Source of the DNA: Saccharomycodes ludwigii
Taxonomy: Eukaryota > Ascomycota > Saccharomycetes > Saccharomycodales > Saccharomycodaceae
Reading direction: 5' to 3'
DNA length: 64,000 bases
NCBI RefSeq assembly: GCF_020623625.1
Contig: NC_060201.1
Coordinates: 248,001-312,000, forward strand
Shown here: positions 32,001 to 41,753 of the stretch, in pieces
How positions within the stretch are numbered: the stretch's first letter is position 1
How the letters are laid out: every line of letters begins with the position of its first letter
Made by a program: the position numbers and the translations under genes
The notes under the pieces: generated by a model
What the model was told of the DNA's origin: nothing
Database searches by the model: none
What the model saw: only the letters and a program-made list of their open reading frames with translations

Positions 32001-33500
32001 TCATATATACGTATATTCTAAATCACCAGTCTTAAAATCAGACACTTCATGATCTTCATCATTACTCCAGCTTACGCCGTTAATGTTTTTAAGTATTTCA
32101 AGCTCTTCTGGATCTGTCATTGAATATATTGAACAATTATGTTCATCCCTTAGTTTGCAATTGCGTTGTGAGTCAATAGAAGTACATAAACTTATTGAGT
32201 CACTATTACTTGTATTATTATTTTTACTTTCCCTATTTCTAAATTTAATACTCTTTGCATTAACTGATAATAAAGGTTTCATAATGTTACAGATTTTATG
32301 AATACCTAATTCTTTATTATTATCCAACGTTAATAATGAATTGTTAACTAATCCAATCATATTGTTCCCATTATGTACCGGTTTGTTGTTGATCTCAGTG
32401 TTGCTTCTATAATGATCTAGAATCACATTCCCGCACTGCCTACTATATATATCTGAATTGTTTCCGCTTGTTGTGCATTTCAAAACGGCGTTAGTATCGT
32501 GGGTACCAGCGCCATTTGTTAGTAACTCCCATGCAACCACGGTACCATGAATCATGTCACTAGTATATAAAAAATTGTCCCTTGGGGAATATTTCAAATC
32601 CTGTATCATGTCTTTATCAGCATGATGCAGTTCCATTAATTTCCCGTTAATTTTTCTGATATCCCAAATATTAACCACATTCGGAGCTTTATCCACCGTA
32701 GCAACGCTGTACTCATTTAACCAACAACAAGGTCTAACATAGTTGTAAGAGCTGGAAAAATGCGAGGCAGTGTTTGGAGTAATATTATCGTTATTGCTTG
32801 AGGATTTTGTTAAACTTGAGCTTGGTGTGAAATATTCATCTTCACGTAAATCTAACAATCCAATAACTTTTTCCCATGTCAAACATAACAACGTTGAATG
32901 TACGGGATTAATAGCAAATGATTCCAAACCTTCAAATGAATTAAAATATAAAGGAGTGCTACTTTTACTGTTAAGGTCCGAAATTGCAATGGCCTCGTTG
33001 ATAGAGCTGCAAACTCCTTGACCATTATTCCAATTTTGGATCTTTTTAATTATATATTTGTTTTGGTGACTGGTTTTTGTTGAAAAAAAATATTTCGAAT
33101 AATTATAATGCTTAATTATTTTGGTGTAATTTTTATTGTCAGTTTTTATAATATTTAAACGGCCATTCTGATGTCCAACGGCACAAGTTATGAAAGTGTT
33201 GTCTTGATTACAGGTTACTAATTCACTTGTACTAATTGGTTCACCAGGTACAGTTATTTTTTGTAGTGTCCTTAAAATGGTAGTTTTTTCTTGCTCTTGC
33301 TCCGACTCACTTGTTTTATCTGTTGTTTGAAATATTTTTAAATTTTCTACATTGGATGAAGTTGAAACCAAAATAGTCCCTGTGTCATTATCGGTACTTA
33401 ATGATGTAACTTCTGCATGCTCATCACTTCCAGAGTCTATTATTTGATTATTCCAATATTCACTTTGGATTTTTTTTTTGAAAAACGTGCTTTCAGTCAT
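32001..33500 (-). CDS. DSE1: WD40-like daughter-specific protein Dse1
   Basis: The product (499 aa; Sc Dse1 is 573) is a beta-propeller protein; in Sc, Dse1 is expressed in daughter cells under Ace2 and acts in cell-wall separation after division. WD-type strands can be seen, for example VVNIWDIRKI near the middle, HHADKDMIQDLKYSPRDNFLYTSD and TVVAWELLTN. The N-terminus has Asn- and Ser-rich loops. The name rests mostly on position: DSE1 lies between YCK3 and RSP5 in Sc with this same orientation (YER124C). Sequence conservation of this family is modest. Confidence 0.78.
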   Translation of the reverse strand: MTESTFFKKKIQSEYWNNQIIDSGSDEHAEVTSLSTDNDTGTILVSTSSNVENLKIFQTTDKTSESEQEQEKTTILRTLQKITVPGEPISTSELVTCNQDNTFITCAVGHQNGRLNIIKTDNKNYTKIIKHYNYSKYFFSTKTSHQNKYIIKKIQNWNNGQGVCSSINEAIAISDLNSKSSTPLYFNSFEGLESFAINPVHSTLLCLTWEKVIGLLDLREDEYFTPSSSLTKSSSNNDNITPNTASHFSSSYNYVRPCCWLNEYSVATVDKAPNVVNIWDIRKINGKLMELHHADKDMIQDLKYSPRDNFLYTSDMIHGTVVAWELLTNGAGTHDTNAVLKCTTSGNNSDIYSRQCGNVILDHYRSNTEINNKPVHNGNNMIGLVNNSLLTLDNNKELGIHKICNIMKPLLSVNAKSIKFRNRESKNNNTSNSDSISLCTSIDSQRNCKLRDEHNCSIYSMTDPEELEILKNINGVSWSNDEDHEVSDFKTGDLEYTYI

Positions 33501-34470
33501 GTCCCTATAGTGTCACTGTAAATTCTGGAAGAATTGTGCTATTTTTCTCTTTTTGAAAAAAAAAAAAAAAAAAAAAAATTTTTTTTAGGTAGGCAACTAA
33601 GGATATTTGTAATTCTCTGTTTGCTAGAAATTAAATATTTATTTTGTGGTTTCACTATCTTTGTTTAAACTGGTAACTTTTTTCTTTCATTTTTTTATTA
33701 ATATATATATTTAAGAAAGATTTAGAGTTAATAATGTGTTACCAATAAAGTAGAAATAGATGAAAATTGAATGCATTGATAGAAAAAAAAAAAAAAAATG
33801 GTGAAAGAAACTTCAAGACAGACAAGAAGCTTATCAAATTCAATAAAAAGTTATAGTAATAAAAAAAAAAAAAAAAATATATATTTTATCCTTGAAATTT
33901 TCATTTGACATTTATACACACATATATATATAGTATTTCTTTTAACTTTTTTTTATAATGAAAGAAAAGAAAGATAAGTTAGACTAGACACATTTAGTCC
34001 CCTTTATTTTATTTTATTTTATTTTATTTTTTAATTTTTATTAATTTTTAAAATTTTTTTTGTTTATATTTATATAAAATGTTTATGGTTTTTCTTGTTT
34101 ATTTTGTTGTTATTGTTGGGTATATTATTAAATAAAGCCTTTCCCTCTAAAAATTTGAATATAAATGACCTTAGTAATTTATAATTGATGTATATATATA
34201 CATACTTGTTTCTATTTGTACTTAAGAAAATAAAAGTTGCTGGTTTGAATAAAATGCCAGCATTTTGCTTTTTTATTTTTATTTTTATTCTTTTTCCCTT
34301 TTTGTCATTGTTGGACAAACTCCGACGTGTCACTCAATATTACATAAGAAAAAAAAAAAAACAACCAGCAATATCCGCTTGTCATGTTACACGACCCCTC
34401 AGCAAAAAAGAAAAAGAAAAGGAAACAACTTATACTTATTTTTAATACATATGTAAATAAATAACATATA

Positions 34471-34502
<32 letters not shown>

Positions 34503-34578
34503 ATTCATTATCACTAACCCCATAGAGGCTATATAAATATATACAGCAGAGGTCAAAAAGTAAAAAGTAAAAAACCCA
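33501..34578. other. Spacer between DSE1 promoter and beta-glucosidase 3' end
   Basis: The spacer is made of the DSE1 promoter (right of 33500) and the 3' flank of the beta-glucosidase gene. A-runs lie at 33557-33579, 33783-33798 and 33860-33876, TTTTA repeats at about 34007-34035, a TA microsatellite at 34467-34480 and AAT repeats at 34481-34501. It is the left edge of an 8.25 kb segment absent between the Sc orthologues. The short frames at 34065-34456 lack any recognisable feature. Confidence 0.5.
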
Positions 34579-37149
34579 TCACAAACCGGTCCAATATGTT
34601 GTTTCCTTAACTGTAAATTTACCAAACAATGGAAGCTCGTCACTACTACGACCTACAAATACTCTATAGTCACCACTTTCACTACACCATCTACCCTTAA
34701 ATTCATCAAAATAAGAAGTAATATGCCTAATAGATAACTCAAATCCAACTTTAACACTAGAACCCTTTTCAATAAACACCTTCTTGAAACCTTTCAATTC
34801 TTTAACTGGTTTTGTAACATTACCACAGGTGGCAGCCCCAACATAGAGCTGAACAACTTCCTTACCAGCATAATCACCAGTGTTGCTAACTGTACATGCT
34901 ACATTCAACTTACCTTCATCGAACAAAGGTGAGACTTCCAAATGTTCAAACTCAAAAGTTGTATAAGATAAACCATAGCCAAATGGGAATAAAACAGTTC
35001 TTTGCAACTTGTCATAATATCTATAACCAACAAAAATATCTTCTCCGTATAAAACTCTGCCCATTTCAGTGTGGAAGTTCAAATAGGCTGGATTATCCTC
35101 ATTTTTTTTGGGCCAACTTAACGACAACTTACCACTTGGAACTACATCACCGAACAAAACATCAGCAATGGAGTTACCCAACTCATTGCCACCATACCAA
35201 GCTTGGATGAAGGCATTACAGTCGGCAATCCAGGGCATTTCTACTGGAGTTCCACTTTGATTGATAACAACAGTATTTGGGTTAGCTTTTAAAACAGCAG
35301 AAACCAAATCATCAGTTTTACGTGGCAAAGACATATCAGTACGATCATAACCCTCACTTTCCCACTCACTGTTCAAGCCAATGCATAGAACAACTTTGTC
35401 ATGAGACTTAGCCAACTCAACTGCTTTAGCAATTTCTTCTTGGGCATCAATAACTTTAGTAAAACCAACTTGTAAGCCACCGCCACCAAAGTCAGTAGCA
35501 ATCTTAGATGTAAAACCGGATCCATATTCAACTGTAATTTTGTATTTCTTACCAGCTTCTAGGTAAACAATAGCCGTCTCCTCAATGGTTCCGCTACTAA
35601 AACAAAAAGTACCTTTTGTTTGAGTAGTCTTATTATCTATAACCAATTTGTCATCAATATATAACAAAGCTGTACCAAAAACCTGGACACCAAATTGATA
35701 ATCACCAGTTTCTTTGGGGGTTAAATAACCTTCAAAATCAATATAAAATTCTTTAGTTTTAGGGTTAATTTTTTGATTGTCATAATCAAATAAAGTGACA
35801 AACGATTTATTAACAATTTTAGTATCAATTGGCACTTCCTTGGCAACTTTTCTATCTTGAGCACTTTTTAGATAGAAGGAGGCCTTGGAACCGTTCTTGG
35901 AGGGATCCAAATCGTTAGTTAGGACTTCTAATAACCCACTCAAAGCCTTATGCGCATGACAACCAATAGTATAGGCCACTTTCTTACTCCCACCCAACTT
36001 TGATTGGATACCTTGTAATGGAGTAACAACATAGTAGGGATTTAATGAAGCAGAACCACCACCAGAATAAGTATTAAAGGCAGTGGCGTTAGGACCTATA
36101 ACAGCAATAGAATCTTTTTCGGCGGACAATGGCAAAATATTATTGTTGTTTTTCAATAAAACAATAGTTTCAGCACCAAGCTCTCTTAGTAAAGAACTCG
36201 TTTCCTTAGTGTTATTTAAAGCATCTTCAGTTGTTGAATAGCCATGGACATCCAAATTATTTTGTTTGACAAACTTCATTAAACTCAAAACATGACGGCA
36301 ACGTTCGTTGATATGGTCTTCTTCACTCAAGTCCCCCTCTTTACTTTGCAAAAGGTGTTTGACAATGGGCCATTGTCTAAATTTAGAGGGTCCTGGGAAC
36401 TCGATATCTAGTCCATTTTTTAAGCTTTCAACTGTGGAATATGTACCAAACCAATCACTCATAACCAAACCATTCCAAGCCCATTCTTTTCTTAAGATGT
36501 TAGAAATTAAACTTTCATTTTCAGAACAATGTGTACCATTAACTTTATTATAAGCAGTCATAATACAAGCTGGATTGGCCAATTTAATGGCTAATCTAAA
36601 GGGTTCCAAATAAATTTCTCTTAAAGCTCTTTGAGAGACAATTGAGTTGGAACTAAATCTTTCATGCTCCAAGTCATTACAAACAAAATGTTTTACAGTG
36701 GCACCAATATCACCGTCAGCTTGGATTCCCTTGACAATGGAAGCAGTAGCGATACCACTTAAATATGGATCTTCACTAAAACTTTCAAAACCACGCCCGC
36801 CCAAAGGACCCCTTTGGATATTTGTTGTGGGGCCTAAAATGATATGCGCATTCTTATGTCTGGCTTCAACAGCCATTAATTTACCGGCTTTTTCTAGTAG
36901 ATCTGAATTAAAGGATGAAGCTAAACCAGTACCGTTTGGGAAACAAGCACTTGGTACAGAATCAAAAAATCGAGTACCCCTAATCCCATTGGGACCGTCA
37001 CTTACACGTATCTGCCAATCAATGCCCAAGCGTGGTATTTTACTTGTATGCCAAAAATCAACAGCGGATAACAGCTCTACTTTTTCTTGGAGAGTCAATT
37101 GTTTTAAGATTTCTTCAACATCAAAGGTATTTTTTTTAGGGAAAGACAT
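34579..37149 (-). CDS. Intracellular GH3 beta-glucosidase with PA14 domain
   Basis: The product (856 aa) is a glycoside hydrolase family 3 enzyme of the Kluyveromyces BglI type (KmBglI is 845), expected to release glucose from cellobiose and other beta-glucosides. The GH3 N-terminal domain covers about 13-300 and holds the nucleophile in GLVMSDWFGTYS (D232). A PA14 insert at about 405-560 is followed by the rest of the GH3 C-domain. Glu597 in EWESEGYDR fits the acid/base residue, at the same spacing from the nucleophile as in KmBglI (D225/E590). A fibronectin-III-like domain ends the protein. There is no signal peptide or membrane segment, so it should be cytosolic and depend on uptake of substrate. 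It is divergent from the sugar permease at 38947. It lacks the Asn/Gln runs common in neighbours. Confidence 0.93.
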   Translation of the reverse strand: MSFPKKNTFDVEEILKQLTLQEKVELLSAVDFWHTSKIPRLGIDWQIRVSDGPNGIRGTRFFDSVPSACFPNGTGLASSFNSDLLEKAGKLMAVEARHKNAHIILGPTTNIQRGPLGGRGFESFSEDPYLSGIATASIVKGIQADGDIGATVKHFVCNDLEHERFSSNSIVSQRALREIYLEPFRLAIKLANPACIMTAYNKVNGTHCSENESLISNILRKEWAWNGLVMSDWFGTYSTVESLKNGLDIEFPGPSKFRQWPIVKHLLQSKEGDLSEEDHINERCRHVLSLMKFVKQNNLDVHGYSTTEDALNNTKETSSLLRELGAETIVLLKNNNNILPLSAEKDSIAVIGPNATAFNTYSGGGSASLNPYYVVTPLQGIQSKLGGSKKVAYTIGCHAHKALSGLLEVLTNDLDPSKNGSKASFYLKSAQDRKVAKEVPIDTKIVNKSFVTLFDYDNQKINPKTKEFYIDFEGYLTPKETGDYQFGVQVFGTALLYIDDKLVIDNKTTQTKGTFCFSSGTIEETAIVYLEAGKKYKITVEYGSGFTSKIATDFGGGGLQVGFTKVIDAQEEIAKAVELAKSHDKVVLCIGLNSEWESEGYDRTDMSLPRKTDDLVSAVLKANPNTVVINQSGTPVEMPWIADCNAFIQAWYGGNELGNSIADVLFGDVVPSGKLSLSWPKKNEDNPAYLNFHTEMGRVLYGEDIFVGYRYYDKLQRTVLFPFGYGLSYTTFEFEHLEVSPLFDEGKLNVACTVSNTGDYAGKEVVQLYVGAATCGNVTKPVKELKGFKKVFIEKGSSVKVGFELSIRHITSYFDEFKGRWCSESGDYRVFVGRSSDELPLFGKFTVKETTYWTGL

Positions 37150-37310
37150 GATTTATTAGGAAAATATTTTTTTTTTTTTTTTTTTTCCCTTCTTTTTTTC
37201 TTTCTTTTTTTTTTTTTTTTTTTTGGTTATTTTAGTTATTTTTAGGGCACAAACAGAAAACAATTGGTTTTCATTACTATGTAATATATAAAAAGTTTTA
37301 TAACATGACG

Positions 37311-37344
<34 letters not shown>

Positions 37345-38019
37345 TATGCTTATATACAACAGTATGGTTTTGTTTTTGTTTTAATTATTTCTTTATGGAA
37401 TATGTTAACTTTGTTTGTTATTTCAGATTATATGTGAATGTAATTAAGCCAACAATTTATCCCAGATCCACCCATATTTTTTTCCTTTTTTTCCTCCAAG
37501 CAGTAAAAATGAACACTTTGTAATAATATACATATTTATTATTTATTATGATGGAGTTTTTACTATAAACTCATTAATTTATTCAGTCGGGTGCTTCTAT
37601 AGCCTTACTCCTCACTTTTTCCTTCAGAGCAATGAAAATATATATAAAAGTATCTTAGAGTCTCATGTAGATCAAGTATTTGTTCCGAAAGCGAAGCTGT
37701 TCAATTGCCGCTTATAAACTCAAAGAAAACAAACAAAGATATCACAACAATGCAATTAATTTTCCATGTTATGTTTTATTATTGATAAATATTGTAACAA
37801 ATAAATAATTTTATAAAGTCGGAGAAAAGGAGATCTTGGAGGGGAAAACAAAAAAAGAAAAAAAAAAAAAAGGAATTTATTTTATTTTATTTTATTTTTA
37901 TTTAATATTTTTTTCATCTATATAGATTATGTGGTAGATTTAGTATTGATTTTATCCTTTTTTCCCTTTTTTTCTGCCAAGCAGAAAATAAATCAAGTGT
38001 CTACCGCCTTTTCTGTGTT

Positions 38020-38073
38020 TACTCCAAATAATAAATAATAATAATAATAATTTATTATGGAATATTTGGAGTA
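38020..38073. repeat. Inverted repeat with 11-bp perfect arms
   Basis: TACTCCAAATA (38020-38030) and TATTTGGAGTA (38063-38073) are perfect reverse complements separated by 32 bases of AAT-rich DNA whose inner ends (ATAAAT/ATTTAT) extend the symmetry imperfectly. It sits centrally in the divergent promoter, so it could be a dimeric activator site or a hairpin. Confidence 0.7.
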
Positions 38074-38386
38074 TTTTATGGATTGTTATTATTATAGTTA
38101 TCCACCATCAGCATTAAAAAAAGAAAAGAAAAATAACAACAAGGATTAATAATTTTTACAGAAAACAAGCGTGCAAATACAAAAAGGATTAAATAAGGTG
38201 TCAATAAGCAAATATCCATATTTTATGACAATGCGTCATGGAAACATGGAATATTTTTGTTTTTTTCCCTCTGTCACTTAGCTTTTCACTCCTTTTGTGC
38301 TTGTCATATTTTCACACGAGTGCTAAAAACAAAACAAAAATATATACACAAAGCACATCAGCTAGGCCAAAAGAGGCCTTACATTA

Positions 38387-38397
38387 CCCCACAAAAA
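38387..38397 (-). promoter_or_regulatory. Mig1-type glucose-repression site
   Basis: On the minus strand the sequence reads TTTTTGTGGGG, which fits the Mig1 consensus W5-S-Y-GGGG exactly. It lies 550 bp upstream of the permease and about 1.2 kb upstream of the beta-glucosidase. Glucose repression of the pair is inferred from this motif and from the expected role. Confidence 0.5.
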
Positions 38398-38538
38398 AAA
38401 AATTGTTATTATTATTATTGTTATTATTATTGTTATTTTTTCCACATCAAAGATTATAACAAACTGAATAACATTATCTAAGGCTTAATAATTTTGGCAC
38501 TACATATTTCCCGTAATCCATCCCCTCACGAAATAAAG

Positions 38539-38571
<33 letters not shown>

Positions 38572-38719
38572 ATTATTTTTAAATATTGCAGTAATCAAGC
38601 ATTTCAAATTATAGTTTAAACACTTGAATAAACAACGCCAAGGTGCTTCTTATGGAAAAAAAAATTCAAAGTAAACGAATAAATTTATGAACAAGATTAA
38701 AAATAATAAATAAATACAG

Positions 38720-38756
<37 letters not shown>

Positions 38757-38946
38757 TATAAAGTCAAAATAATATTTTTTTGAAAACCTCTTTTCTTTCT
38801 TCCCTATCTTATATTTATTTTCAATTGTAAATCCACTTATAATTTCATATAACTTTATTACAGCCAGTGCTATTTTATAAAAAAATAAAAAATTAATAAA
38901 AAAAAAAAAAGAAAACAAGATATTAATATTAATAACAATATCAATA

Positions 38947-40689
38947 ATGGTTGGTCTATTTAAATCCAAGTCTATTCAAAAAGAACAGCCAGTCATCACA
39001 ACTTCAACAGATGGTGCTTCATCGTCCTCTACTCCATCTCATGAAAACGTAAATGAAATGACAGTAATGCAACAAGGAGAGGATACAGAAAAAAATGTGT
39101 CAGGTTTAACTGTTGAAGATGTTATTCCTGATTTTGACGGTAAGAAATGGTATCAATTAGCTCATATTCGTTCTCTATGTTTTACAATTTTTGTGATATC
39201 ATTAACTTCATGTAATAATGGGTATGATGGTAGTTTATTAAACTCTTTGTATACTGAAGATCAGTTTAACAATGCTATTGGAAATGTGTCTGGCGCTGTT
39301 TTGGGTAGTATGAGCAACGGGTTTGCTTTTGGTTGTTTAATTACTTTTCTTATTACGCCGTATTTAGTTGACACTTATGGCCGTAGAGCTACCTTATATA
39401 TCGGAGATATTATTATGATTATTGGTACCATTTTACAAGCTTGTTCGGGTGCGTGGATTCATGGATTGCCTTCTAATTATAAGAAAAAAGATGTCTTTGG
39501 AATGTTGTTAGCCTCAAGAATTATTTTGGGTATAGGCTCCGGTGTTGCAAGTGTTGCTGCTCCCTCCTTAATCAGTGAGATTTCCTTTCCAACTCATAGA
39601 CAAACAGTGACCACCTATTATAATAGCAGTTGGTATTTGGGTGCTATTGTTTCTGCTTGGGTATCATTTGGCTGCAAGAATTTGCAACATCATTGGGATT
39701 GGAGAGTACCTGGTATTATCCAAGGGTTTTTCCCGTTACTTCAATTGTGTTTATTACCATTTTTTGTTCCTGAATCACCAAGATTTTTGGTTGCCAAGAA
39801 TAAATCAATGCTGGCTAGAGAAATCTTGAATAAGTATCATGCTGGTGGTTACGAAGGTGCTGATGAACTAATTGATTATGAAATGACTGAAATTCAATTG
39901 GCTATCCAACAAGAAAAACTTGCATCTTCTTCCAGCTACGCTGAATTTTACAAAACCAAAGCCAATTTGAGAAGATTGTGGATTATTGTTTGGTTGGCTA
40001 TTTTTATGCAATTGAGCGGTAATGGGTTAGTCTCTTACTACTTGGGAAAAGTTTTAACTTCCATTGGTATCAAATCTACCAATGAACAATTGATTGTTAA
40101 CGGTGGCTTAATGATTTACAACTGGGGTGTTTGTGTCATCCAATCGTTTCTAATTGTCAATAGATTAAAGAGAAGATTAACATTTAACATTTCTGTAGGT
40201 GGCATGTTGTTTTGCTTTACCATCTGGACAATTTTATCTGCTATTAATCAAAAACGTGACTTTCAAGATAAGAGTTTGGGACAAGGTGTTTTGGCTATGA
40301 TATTTTTTTACTATTTTTTTTACAATTTTGGTTTAAATGGTATGCCATTTACTTATGTAACTGAAATTTTACCATTTACTTTAAGAGGCAAGGGTATGAA
40401 TATTTTCACTTTAGTACAATACGGAGTGATGTTATATAATGGATTTGTCAATCCAATTGCCATGGATGCTATAGAATGGAAATATTACATTGTATATTGC
40501 TGTATTTTAGCTGTTGAATTTCTAGTGTGCTTCACAACTTTTGTTGAAACTAGTGGTCGTACATTGGAAGAAGTGGCCGAAGTTTTCGGTGATGGTATTC
40601 AAGATTTGAACAATATTAGTGGACTTGCCGTTATGGAGGAGGATAAAATAAAGCCAAATGATGAAACTGAATTCCAGGAATATGTTTAA
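38947..40689 (+). CDS. LAC12-like MFS sugar permease (lactose/cellobiose type)
   Basis: The product (580 aa; K. lactis Lac12 is 587) is a sugar:proton symporter of the major facilitator superfamily with about 12 membrane segments between residues 75 and 530. Sugar-porter signatures include VDTYGRRATLYIG after TM2, PESPRFLVAK after TM6, and ETSGRTLEEVAEVF after TM12. FMQLSGNGLVSYYLGKVLTS in TM7 and the KYHAGG...DYEMTEIQLAI loop are typical of the fungal lactose/cellodextrin permease group rather than hexose transporters. The cytosolic N-terminus is Ser/Thr-rich. Pairing with an intracellular beta-glucosidase points to a beta-linked disaccharide such as cellobiose; lactose is the alternative. 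Substrate is not decided by sequence. Confidence 0.9.
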   Translation: MVGLFKSKSIQKEQPVITTSTDGASSSSTPSHENVNEMTVMQQGEDTEKNVSGLTVEDVIPDFDGKKWYQLAHIRSLCFTIFVISLTSCNNGYDGSLLNSLYTEDQFNNAIGNVSGAVLGSMSNGFAFGCLITFLITPYLVDTYGRRATLYIGDIIMIIGTILQACSGAWIHGLPSNYKKKDVFGMLLASRIILGIGSGVASVAAPSLISEISFPTHRQTVTTYYNSSWYLGAIVSAWVSFGCKNLQHHWDWRVPGIIQGFFPLLQLCLLPFFVPESPRFLVAKNKSMLAREILNKYHAGGYEGADELIDYEMTEIQLAIQQEKLASSSSYAEFYKTKANLRRLWIIVWLAIFMQLSGNGLVSYYLGKVLTSIGIKSTNEQLIVNGGLMIYNWGVCVIQSFLIVNRLKRRLTFNISVGGMLFCFTIWTILSAINQKRDFQDKSLGQGVLAMIFFYYFFYNFGLNGMPFTYVTEILPFTLRGKGMNIFTLVQYGVMLYNGFVNPIAMDAIEWKYYIVYCCILAVEFLVCFTTFVETSGRTLEEVAEVFGDGIQDLNNISGLAVMEEDKIKPNDETEFQEYV

Positions 40690-41753
40690 ATTAAATTTTT
40701 TTTTTATATTTTTTCTTTTTTCTAATGGGTAATAAAAATATACATATTTTTATAAAAATTTGGTAATTTGGCGATGAATTTTATATATAGTTTTTATTTA
40801 ACTTTTTTTTTCTTATTGTTTTTCTTTTTTGTTTTTCCTTTTGTTTTTCCTTTTGTTTTTCCTTTTCAGCGACAATATTGTTGTTACGGATATCCGGTAT
40901 TCTGAGTTATTAAATAAGATAACCGAGCCCCTTTTAAAAAGAGATTTATCAAAAAATGAAAAAGTTTTGAACCAGTTCACTTTGTACGATAGAACTTATC
41001 GATATTGTGATACTAATACCCGGACATATACTATTTTTATTTTATTATTATATTGTTGTTACACACCCAAATTTGCTCTTACCCCCTTTTTTTTTTTTTA
41101 TTTTTTTTATTTTATTTAGTTTAGAATTGGGCTACGATTCTTTCTGGGCTGTAAGGAAAAGTGGGCTGTTTTTGTTCTTTGTTTTGTACGTGTAAATACA
41201 GAAAAAGAAAACGGTTGTCCAGAACGAAATGGTATAATAAACAGCTTACACCCGTACCACACACACACACACACACAGCTAACTAATTTTAAATACCTGA
41301 GAAAAAAAGGAAAAAGGAAAAAAGGAAAAAGAGGAGAAGGAGGCGATAATTATCACTACTTAAAAAATAATTAAAATAAATAACAAAACAAAATAGAAAT
41401 AAAAAAAATTTTTTTTTTTTTTAGGTTAATTGTAAGCAAGATTATATTCAAAAATACTTAAAGCAGAATAACAATATTACCAAAAACGAAAACAAAAAAA
41501 GAACAAAAAAAAAACACAAACTTATATTCATTTAATATTACTATCCAAGATAAGAATCTAATTTTTTTCCTTTTCCCCTTCTCCCTCTTTTTTTGTTTTC
41601 ATTCATTTTATTATCATTATAACCTTTTTTCTTTTCTAATAACTTTTCTTTAGTTGTCTTATAATTAAAATAAAAAAAAGAGAAAAAAAAGATAGGTTAA
41701 TCCGAAAACAACAATACCAACAGCGACATCACAAAACAGTACAAACAAAAATA
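40690..41753. promoter_or_regulatory. RSP5 promoter region and right edge of inserted segment
   Basis: The region holds the permease 3' end and the RSP5 promoter. A 12-bp GTTTTTCCTTTT triplet lies at 40831-40866, the CGG-N4-CCG palindrome at 40887-40896, a near-Reb1 ATACCCGG at about 41016-41023, (CA)10 at 41258-41277, and an A8T15 step at about 41401-41423. A similar poly(A)-poly(T)-TTAGGT step occurs at 33557-33592 on the other side of the inserted segment. No gene is seen. Confidence 0.5.
40887..40896. promoter_or_regulatory. CGG-N4-CCG palindrome
   Basis: CGGATATCCG is a perfect 10-bp palindrome with the inverted CGG triplets bound by Zn2Cys6 factors. It lies about 200 bp after the permease stop and about 860 bp before RSP5. 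Which gene it serves, if any, is unknown. Confidence 0.35.

Larger units (their letters stand above)
37150..38946. promoter_or_regulatory. Shared divergent promoter, beta-glucosidase and permease
   Basis: This 1.8 kb spacer separates two genes transcribed away from each other. It has poly(T) (37167-37186, 37207-37224) next to the beta-glucosidase start, a 32-base A-run (37311-37342), two copies of CCAAGCAG each preceded by a T/C tract (37496-37503 and 37977-37984), an 11-bp-armed inverted repeat (38020-38073), a Mig1-type site (38387-38397) and two A-runs near the permease (38539-38564, 38720-38753). CGG and CCG triplets occur but not in a CGG-N11-CCG Lac9/Gal4 arrangement. Small frames here look accidental. 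Confidence 0.6.

Noticed and set aside
34060-34110. Possible replication origin (ACS-like TTTATATTTA)
   Set aside because: The first base fails the consensus, and such matches arise by chance in DNA this AT-rich.
37150-38946. Search for a Lac9/Gal4 site (CGG-N11-CCG)
   Set aside because: CGG and CCG triplets are present, but none at the required spacing and orientation.
33557-41423. Shared poly(A)-poly(T)-TTAGGT step on both sides of the sugar module as insertion-site repeats
   Set aside because: The match is almost entirely homopolymer, which is common throughout the window, so it is not evidence of target-site duplication.
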